Positions 56,324 to 64,000 of a stretch of 64,000 nucleotides of DNA are shown piece after piece. The translations under genes were made by a program, and so were the position numbers. The notes under the pieces were generated by a model. It was not told the origin of the DNA. It did no database searches and saw only the letters and a list, made by a program, of their open reading frames with translations. The stretch covers positions 439,271,502 through 439,335,501 of the forward strand of contig OZ010794.1 in NCBI GenBank assembly GCA_963932465.1. Direction: 5' to 3'. The number at the start of each line of letters is the position of its first letter. Position 1 is the first letter of the stretch. This DNA is from Maratus speciosus (lineage: Eukaryota; Arthropoda; Arachnida; Araneae; Salticidae).

Positions 56324-56590
56324 TAAAATATATGTGAATTCGGATAAGTCACTCCCAGAAATAACATTTAGTAACATTGGTGAGTTTCCACGTATGTAGA
56401 ATTTAGAAAACTTTTTTCCAAATGAAAGGGGGACCCAAAATGCTTCTCCTAGATTCAGAGGTTATTCTGGCCTTGTCTTTTTCAAGCTCATTGCCGTCCT
56501 CCGGGTGGAGGAACGAGACCCCGTGACTCTCCCCTTGGATACACACTTGATAACAGGACCTCTTGAAAAGTACAAAAATACATTTCCCTC

Positions 56591-57360
56591 TGTAAGAGTA
56601 TTTGTATATCACACCCTCAAATCCCAAAATCCTCACCAGAGAGCAAAAAGAGGCCTCATATAATACCAGGGCCGAAACTAGCCTTTTTTGCACCCGGGGC
56701 AAACATGGATTTTGGTGCCCCCCGCCCCTCTTTCGCAAAGTATATTTACAAAGAGAATTTTACTCATTTTCTAATAGCCGACTTGTTTTAAAATTTAAAA
56801 TATGTAATCATAAAATATGTAATATTGAACTGCGTAATCTACAATGGCGAATCCAAGGGGGAGGTCACGGGGGTCATGTTCCCCCTCTGAACACCAACAA
56901 AAATATTCTAAAGATCATTTTTTAAATGAAATATACAGAAGAGTCCCGATTATCCGAATTTCCGTTTTAACCGAGTTATTTTCTTCTGATGGACTGATGG
57001 CTTCCATTATTATGAAACAGCCATTATAAAGGAAGTGTTGGGTGAAGATGAAAAAGCAGTCGTAAAAAGTTAGAACTCTGATTTTCTGGTCAGAATGGGG
57101 GAAAAAATGGCCATAATTTTTTTTTTCACTTCATTTATAATGGCTGTTTCATAATAATGGAAGCCATCAGTCCATCAGAAGAAAATGATCCATTCCAAAG
57201 GTACAATCCTTCATTTGGCGCCCCTTCGTTCTAGCGCCCGGGGCACATGCCACCTCTGCCCCCCCCCCCCCCCCCTAGTTTCGGCCCTGTGTAAGAGTAT
57301 ATCACACCCTCAAATCCCAAAGGCCTCACCAGAGAACAAAAGCAGGCCTTATATAATACG
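56591..57360. repeat. 75-bp direct repeats flanking a hAT MITE
   Basis: TGTAAGAGTAT...TATATAATAC occurs at 56591-56666 and again at 57290-57360, with the MITE exactly between. Shared text includes ATCACACCCTCAAATCCCAA. The repeats differ by about 10% plus a 4-base deletion. Confidence 0.85.
56667..57289. mobile_element. hAT-type MITE (CAGGGCCGAAACTAG ends) with Tigger MITE inside
   Basis: CAGGGCCGAAACTAG at left and the inverse CTAGTTTCGGCCCTG at right. GC-rich subterminal text (CACCCGGGGC / GCCCGGGGCAC) on both sides. 56936-57205 inside it is a degraded copy of the CAGTAGAGTCCC MITE. Confidence 0.75.
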
Positions 57361-57796
57361 TTAGCTTAAGTAGAATAGAGTAAATGCAGTAAGATACTGT
57401 TTCATCTGATCGCAAAAAACAATCACGGTCGATCTCAAACGAGGAAATAAAACAGGAGACTTTGATGAGAAAAAACAACACAAAACGATAAAAACCATTG
57501 ACTGTCGGAAGCAAAACTAGGAGAAATACCGAAGAATGATGGTCGGAAAAAACCAGTTTTGGAATCTCACGGCCGATCACTCACTTACTCAATGAGAGAT
57601 TACAACAGAACATGGTCTACAGTGGATTACATTGCACAGATGAGTGAGGACAAAACATTATACTGAACCGACACTCGGGAATGGTTTTCCCCGAAATTTT
57701 GTTTTAATATGAATTTTGTAGCTTTTGCGATAATTATTGATTTCATTGAGCACAGTCAAATGTGTCAATGAATACAGTTGAACGAACGTCTATTTA
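57361..57796. other. Spacer, no gene seen
   Basis: The minus frame 57326-57580 is unconvincing. No repeat found. Confidence 0.4.
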
Positions 57797-59116
57797 GCCC
57801 AGTGGTAGGGGAGCAAAAAAAGGCCCAATTCGGAAATAATTAGGGGAAACAAAGTGGGAAATTGTTTTAATCCCTTCAGTTTATGTCTAGAGTGAATATG
57901 CAACGTTTCCCCCCTCGTACTAGGTGGGCGTTAGGAATTATACATAGATTTATAGTAAAAAAACACGTTTTTTTTTAAATACCATAACACTATCTCGAAA
58001 TCACTAACTTTTTCAAAAACATTGTCAGTACAAATGTTGTAGAGCTTAAAATTCTGAATAAAATGAGTACCTACACTTAATACTTTTGTTGAATAATAAG
58101 GTCACGATTCTACTTTAAAGTTTTAGCCCCGTGGTCAGAGAGTTTAACTCTGAATTAATTAGGAGAAAACTGGAAATCGTTTTAATCCCTTCAGATCAGG
58201 TCTAAAATGAATATTCTAGGTTTTCCCCTTCGTACTAAGTGAGCGTTAGGAAATATATACACATTTATATTCGAAAAACACGTTTTTCTTTTTTAAATAT
58301 TTTTAACAATATTTGAAATTGCAACCTTAATTTTGAACAAAAATATTAATGTGAGTATTCATTTTATTCAGAATTTTAAGCTCTACAACATTTGTATTGG
58401 CATTTTTTTGATATAGTTAGCTGTTTTGAGATATTGTTAAAGTAATCTGGTCTCTCCTATCTTGAAGCTCTTGATTAGTGATAAAGGCAAAATTTTGAAA
58501 TAGAATTGCGACCTTAATTTTGAACAAAAGCATTAATGTGGGTGCTCATTTTATTCAGAATTTTATGCTCTACAACATTTGTGTTGGCAATGTTTTTGAT
58601 AGAATTAACTATTTTGAGATATTGTTAAAAAAATTAAGGAAAAACATGTTTTTCGAATGTAAATATGCACATATTTCCTAACGCTCACTTAGTACGAGGG
58701 GGTAAACATAGAATATTCATTTTAGACCTAATCTGAAGGGATTAAAACGATTTCCAGTTTTCTGCTAATTAATTCTGAGTTCAACCTTCTGACCACGGAG
58801 CTAAAGCTTTAAAGTAGAATCGTGACCTTAATATTCAACAAAAGTATTAAGTGTAGGATACTCATTTTATTCAGAATTTTAAGCTCAACAACATTTGTAT
58901 TGACAATGTTTTTGAAAAAGTTAATGATTTCGAGATAGTGTTATGGTATTTAAAAAAACCGTGTTTTTTTGCTATAAATCTATGCATAATTCTTAACGCT
59001 CATCTAGTACGAGGGGGAAAACGTAGCATATTCATTCTAGACCTAAACTGAAGGGGTTAAGACAATTTCCAGCTTTCCCCTAATTATTTCCGAATTCAAT
59101 TCCCTAACCACTGGGC
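57797..59116. mobile_element. 1.3 kb foldback built from four related units
   Basis: The ends GCCCAGTGGTAGGGGA and TCCCTAACCACTGGGC are inverted and TA-flanked. The left half holds two direct units (starting about 57797 and 58133) and the right half their two inverted partners. Each carries the words (A/T)CCCTTCAG...TCTA, CCCC(C)TCGTACTA and GCGTTAGGAA. The outermost TAGCCCAGTGGTAGG resembles a tRNA A box. Confidence 0.8.
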
Positions 59117-60856
59117 TATTATACAAATGACTAATTCAAAATTTCTTAAATAAGAGTTGTGTTGTTGTTTTTTTTTTTAAGGTTCGACCGATACAATTTT
59201 TTAAGACCAATTTCTGTAATCTTCCTATTTTCGAACAAAAACGAAAATGGTCCAAAAAATTTTAAAAGTGATTAATACATGCATAAATATACATAATTAT
59301 ATTAATTATACGTGTGGCGTGTGACCCAAGTTGGCTCTCTCTGCCTCTGACCGAAACGTTTTATTTTCACACAAAATAAAATGTAATTAATTCATCAACG
59401 ACACAGAATGACTTTCTAATTATACGAATTTCATCTAATTAAAAAATGTTTTAGGTATACATACCTCCATTTATCTTTTATAATGATTTTTGTAAATGAT
59501 CACTTATTATACTAGAACTTTCTCAAACAGTATTCGAAACACTGCGGTTTCAAACTAAAAATTTTCTATTACTGTTAAATCTGCAACTTTTAATGAGCAC
59601 GTGAAAAACGTCTTCAAAGTTTAGTCCTACATGCATTTCTTGATTTGTAATTTGCTCTCACGTCTTGAGTCAGTCATGACTAATAATTATAAACAGTGGA
59701 ATTTATAGCAATAAATAAAGAGTGCCTCATTTGAGCCGATACAGCTCGAATCAATGAGTAACGTTGAAAATTTTTTAAAGGAGAAATGATATTTTTGGAA
59801 TACAGATAGTTTCGGTCGTCTTTGGATCCAGCCTACTTTTCGACAGCATTTTCGTTTTCGGCGAAACTCTGATTTTGGGCCGAAAACGAAAACGAAACCG
59901 AAATTTCGGTCGATTCTTACTTTTAACCATGGAAAAACCGGTTTTAACCGTCCTGGTCAAAATATGTTTTGAGCACCAGTAATCAAAACTCACTTTGTCT
60001 GGGAAAAGAAATTAAAACATACGTTGTTAAATGATAAATTTAGTACAACATTTGAAAGGGTTTGCGAAAATAATACATACACATTTAATAATACATATTT
60101 AATGCAGCACTTTAAATATTTGCCATTATTTTACTCAGAATTAAGCTTTAATTTTCATATATTAAACTTCAGTAACACAAAAGTCTCTAAAGATAAGCAA
60201 TTATCGTAACTACTGAAATATTTTTAATTATTTGGCTACATTTTATGAAGTATTAATTGATTACTTTTGTATAAAAAATATAGGGAACTTAATTAAATAA
60301 AAAAAAAAGACACATTTTGAAAATTTTATTTAAAACTCAAAATAGGACCACCAGTAACAATTGAAGAGCTAAGTGGAAGAACATGTTAAGTAACAAAAAT
60401 TACATTTGAAGAAATTCGAAGTGAAAGTTTTTGCTGTAAATTTTAATGATTTATTTTTTGTTTGATACCATGTGTTTAAAATATTAACAAGTATGGTACT
60501 AAACTCTCTCAGAAAAACTTATTCATATTTCATTTTCAAATATTAAAAATTATTAATATTACTGAAATTATTAAATATTAAAAATTAATGAATAATGTCC
60601 TAAATCTTCAAGACTAAATAGAATATTAGTATTTTAGCTTCACCATGTGATAGGATACCTCATAACGTTTTCAACCAAAATATAATTTTTTTTTTTTTTT
60701 TTTTTGAAAATGTTGCATAACATGTTCATCCACTCAGCTCTTCAATTGTTACACTTAAGTGTTGCTGTATTAAGCTAAGATGATTTCACAGAATTTTCTG
60801 GATAAGATCAATTTTGGAAAATATCTATATTTTATCTTTCTACTGATGAGGAGTTT
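59117..60856. other. Spacer, no gene seen
   Basis: AT-rich. A purine/pyrimidine-rich CGAAAACGAAAAC patch lies at 59880-59905 and a T tract at 60690-60705. No gene recognised. Confidence 0.4.
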
Positions 60857-62250
60857 GCACAACCATTCATCAAGTATATATGAAATCCACAAATTCCAAA
60901 ATCAATAGTTTCCATTCATCAGGTATATATGAAATCCACAAATTCCAAAATCAACATTTTCCATTCATCAGGTATATGGGGCATTCTCACAATCTTTTGA
61001 CTTTTATGTCCCTGAATAGTAATTTTTTATTTTAGTACATTTTCTTGTGTTTTTTTTTTTTTTTTTCATATACTGGGGAACACCCCATTGCATGATTGCA
61101 TAACAATATTAACGAGATAAATAAATTTTGGACGATGTTGGGGGTCCAAATACCAGGAAAACTCCTATACCATCCCGTGTCCCTGATGCTGATTTTTAAG
61201 TTTGGAGCTGTCTGTATAAAATTGTTTCAATAAAACTAAAAGTCATTCGATGTAATTTTTTTTGCGAAACTGGGACACTTGTTTTATATAAATATGTAGC
61301 AAAAAATTAACCTGCACACATTTTTACGGTTAATATTATTTTTTTAACTCTGTCCCTGGGGTTTTCATCCTTACCGTCCCTCTTGCTAAACTTATAGAGA
61401 AAATCCCTTCAGATGCAGCCACAGAATTTTTTTCAAGTTTTTTCTCATGCAGAAGTATGCTAGAGAAAGAATGTCTAAAATTCTTTGACAGGAAATTTAC
61501 TGCAGAATTTAAATCAGCATTTAAATATCAATTTCAAGATCGTGGCTTTATTCGTAGTCTTACCATCCCCAAGGTTTATTCCTGCACTTTTCGAGGAATT
61601 TAAATTTAATTTAATCCAATGTAAATAACTGTTTCTAAAAATCAATGAATATTGTGGCTACCACTTAGTCTTAACATGATTTGCCTAAAATAGGGGGTAA
61701 TTTTCCTTACCGTTCCATCCCTTTTTTTCCCATTTCGTCCCTTTTTTCCTATACCGTCCCCTTTTTTTACCTTACAGTCCCTTCTTTAACACCCCTTTAA
61801 GACAATGTTATACCAAAATTTTGTACTAAAAATACTACATTGCTATTATTTCCCATTTCAATGTCTTGTGGGTACTATGCAAATTCATTATAAGAAAAAG
61901 TTCAGAAGAAAATAAAAAAATTTTGTGGTAAAATGGTAAGAAAAATTAAACTCGCAAGTTTAACATAAACTTCAGTTAAATGAAAAATTTTTTGCTGCTG
62001 ACCATTTTTTCTTTATTTTGAATCATTAAGGTATTCGTCTATCAGATTAAAATGTTATTTTAGCAAGTTTAATTTCACCAGATTTTTATTCCCGAAAGTC
62101 AAAAGATTGTGAGAATGCCTCATATATGAAATCCACAAATTCCAAAATCAATATTTTCCATTCATCAGGTATATAAATTCCAAAATCAATATTTTCCATT
62201 CGTCAGGTATTTATGAAGTCCACAAATTCCAAAATCAGTCTTTTCCGATT
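60857..62250. repeat. 54-bp minisatellite split by a TIR element
   Basis: Units with CCATTCATCAGGTATATATG and AAATCCACAAATTCCAAAAT recur at 60861-60977 and resume at 62122-62250. The split point is exactly inside GGTATATATGAAATCC. Confidence 0.85.
60978..62121. mobile_element. TIR element (GGGGCATTCTCACAATC ends) inserted in a minisatellite
   Basis: GGGGCATTCTCACAATCTTT at left and the inverse GTGAGAATGCCTC at right form TIRs of about 27 bp. 1144 bp. Interior words such as TACCGTCCC and TTTCGTCCC recur near 61370-61790. No transposase frame, superfamily unknown. Confidence 0.75.
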
Positions 62251-62440
62251 TCTCATTACTGTCCACCAAATGTCGTAATGTATTTTAGAAATATAAGTTT
62301 TAATGAATTATACTTTTCTGTTTGAAATAGTATTACATAAGGCAAAATACCTACATCTATATTTAATAATTATTAAAATGTTAATAATCATTAAATATAT
62401 ATAATATAAACTAACTAAACTCTGTGGCTATACAATCCAA
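62251..62440. other. Spacer
   Basis: AT-rich. Nothing recognised. Confidence 0.4.
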
Positions 62441-62444
62441 GAAG

Positions 62445-62626
62445 GATCTGGGCCGACAGTGCCCATCTCTGTTTTCTTGACCCTGGGCCCCGAGGTGCTA
62501 TGCAGCATGCGTCCCGGCCAGGTGGTCAGCCTAACGCGAGACCCTCGGTGTTTAGTTCCCAAGCAAGCTTGGTACTCATTTTATTGACCCCAAAGGGATG
62601 AAAGGCTGAGCGAACCTTGCCCAGTC
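62445..62626 (+). repeat. SINE-like GC-rich segment
   Basis: Locally GC-rich. It contains CTTGGTACTCATTTTATTGA followed by CCCCAAAGGGATGAAAGGC, which I recognise as a segment conserved in many metazoan SINE-type repeats. The 5' tRNA head was not identified. Confidence 0.4.
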
Positions 62627-62639
62627 TTATATAATATAA

Positions 62640-63500
62640 TATGACATTAATATTCACTTAAATGTACAGTTTGTGCCATTTATCTAAGCTTAAGTATTTA
62701 ATAGACTTTCGGACAGATTTGAGTGGTTAAAATAAATTTTGACCAGTTTTACACGGTTAAAACCAATTTTGATCATTGTATTGCTTAAAATTAATTTTGA
62801 CCGGTCAAAATTATAACCCTGTGAAAACATTTTTAAAACCAGGGCTTCTAAATTTGACGAAACACAATTTACATCCCTAAAAATCTATATCAAGGAAGAT
62901 ATCATTAGAACGATGCTATAAAAAACATTAATTTAGATCATTTCTTTAATTCATTTTAAAATACTATTTAATATGGATTTTAATTTAAAAGTTAATTTCT
63001 AAACTGAAAGATATTGTACATAATTTTATGTCCAAACTATGTCCTAAACTACATTTTACTGGCATTTATGTATTTGTAATAGTTATTTTTATCCATGAAA
63101 TTCTGTGCAGTAGTTTTTGAGAAAATAGATTTCAAAAAATTGAATGAACATTTTTACCTCAACAATTATAAATATTTCTATGATGCCAGGGGAAATATAT
63201 TGTTAGATAGACAGCAGTATCTGAGGGAAAATGATCAGAAAATTGATTGAAATGCATGTTGCCCATGCTTATCCGGCTAATGTCCCTTGTTTAATATTTT
63301 ATCGGGTTCTAACAGCCATTTACTCTGTACTCTTTCATGTTTATCCTCAAATTTTCTCTTAGTAAAGAAAGGGGTTTGTGCACGTTGCTAATGGCAACAA
63401 TGGAGATTTCCTCATAAATTTCAGAACATTTTGAAGGGGGATTTAGTGGCATAGGTTGGGTTTGGGGACAGTTCAAACCATCTCAAAACCGCTCGAGACG
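62640..63500. other. Spacer, no gene seen
   Basis: AT-rich, with ATTTTGACC/GGTTAAAA-type repeats at 62720-62815. No gene recognised. Confidence 0.4.
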
Positions 63501-63634
63501 GTTCAAAACATTGAGCCCTTCCTTAGTGGTTACTACTCTCAGAAATGGATTCTCAGATTTCACGAAATTTTCTTCGTTTTTGACGAAACCATTTCCTGGG
63601 ATATGCTCCGAACGAATATTTCGTCAAATTGAGA

Positions 63635-63720
63635 AAATTACTTTCTTCACTTGTTTGAGGATAACAATTTCGTCAAAAAATTACTTTCTTCACTTGTTTG
63701 ACGATAACAATTTCGTCAAA
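63635..63720 (+). repeat. 43-bp tandem duplication
   Basis: TTACTTTCTTCACTTGTTTG and GATAACAATTTCGTCAA occur twice in succession with a single G/C difference. Confidence 0.85.
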
Positions 63721-63810
63721 AGTGCTTGTTTGAAAAGCGCAATCAGTGGGCTGGTGGTGCCACCTATTGAAGAGTTTAGAAGCTCTTGTATCGAGGGGAG
63801 AAAAAATAAT

Positions 63811-63889
63811 AGCTTCGGGGTAATTCGAACTCACGACCTCCGGTGTGGGAGACGGACGCTCTAGCTATTACACTATTGAGTCCTCGAAG
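63811..63889 (-). other. tRNA-like sequence (SINE head or tRNA pseudogene)
   Basis: The minus strand reads AATAGTGTAATAGCTAGAGCG (A-box-like), CGTCTCCCACACCGGAGGTC, then GAGTTCGAATTAC (B-box-like). The spacing fits a tRNA. CTTCG/CGAAG pairs the outer ends, but the acceptor and anticodon stems are imperfect. No body or tail was identified downstream. Confidence 0.45.
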
Positions 63890-64000
63890 GGATATCATTT
63901 TAGATGGATGTAATGGATTCTACTGTATATTTATATTTTTATAAGGTTGATTGTAATTTTATCGATGATGTTATACTTATAATTCTTGCAAGTTTTAATT

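Noticed and set aside
56403..56925. Overlapping frames of 107-111 codons on both strands
   Set aside because: They cross the 75-bp direct repeat and hAT MITE boundary; sequence is repeat-derived.
63511..63864. 117-codon plus-strand frame
   Set aside because: It includes the 43-bp tandem duplication and the antisense of the tRNA-like sequence; no protein family recognised.
1..64000. CRISPR arrays or bacterial operons
   Set aside because: Repeats here are transposon-derived minisatellites or TIRs; there is no repeat-spacer regularity, and splice sites and SINEs mark a eukaryote.

Overview
The window is intron/intergenic DNA from an AT-rich animal genome, most likely an arthropod (inference). 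The signs are long homopolymers and AT microsatellites, very low coding density, canonical GT-AG splice sites, and dense layers of DNA transposons of types common in arthropods: mariner, Tigger/pogo, hAT, piggyBac-like TTAA elements, Helitron-like elements and foldback MITEs. I could not fix the species. There is no bacterial or organellar signature.

Host gene. One protein-coding gene is visible, on the minus strand. Its large first coding exon lies at 48691-49498. A compatible small exon lies about 30.8 kb downstream at 17724-17871, and the gene probably continues off the left edge. The predicted protein is disordered, proline-rich, and has a Tyr-rich acidic patch. It resembles the N-terminal part of FYB/ADAP-type adaptors, but this assignment is tentative. 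Nearly everything from 17.9 to 48.7 kb is therefore one giant intron filled with transposons.

Layout. 1.1-6.5 kb: a young Ty3/gypsy LTR retrotransposon (minus strand) with LTRs 332/333 identical. It has lost reverse transcriptase and RNase H by an in-frame internal deletion, yet keeps one open Gag-protease-integrase frame. 7.4-16 kb: a Tigger remnant, TTAA-type MITEs with nested insertions, foldback elements and a Helitron-like element with internal tandem repeats. 18-25 kb: two abutting TA-flanked elements, a Tigger remnant, and a piggyBac-derived element with ATAA target duplications. 26-32.5 kb: a 2.5 kb TIR element, a tRNA-derived SINE with a 14-bp target duplication, and a hAT carrier holding a Helitron-like element. 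32.7-35.8 kb: a TIR-bounded, ORF-poor block that carries two copies of a covarying RNA pseudoknot motif. 35.8-39.3 kb: a mariner blown up from about 1.3 to 3.4 kb by four nested insertions. 39.5-43.5 kb: three hAT remnants, one with a Helitron inside a hAT inside a hAT. 44.5-48.5 kb: palindrome-rich elements. 49.8-64 kb: upstream of the host gene, with more nested MITEs, a possible Penelope-like hammerhead motif, a 1.3 kb four-unit palindrome, and two tRNA/SINE-like segments.

The most novel candidate is the pair of pseudoknotted RNA motifs at 33064-33160 and 35156-35258. All three helices are conserved by compensatory changes, while the loop and joining sequences are nearly invariant. The TTAA elements are the second theme. 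In two places neighbouring elements share a single target tetranucleotide, and one internal TTAA is occupied by unrelated inserts in two of four family copies.
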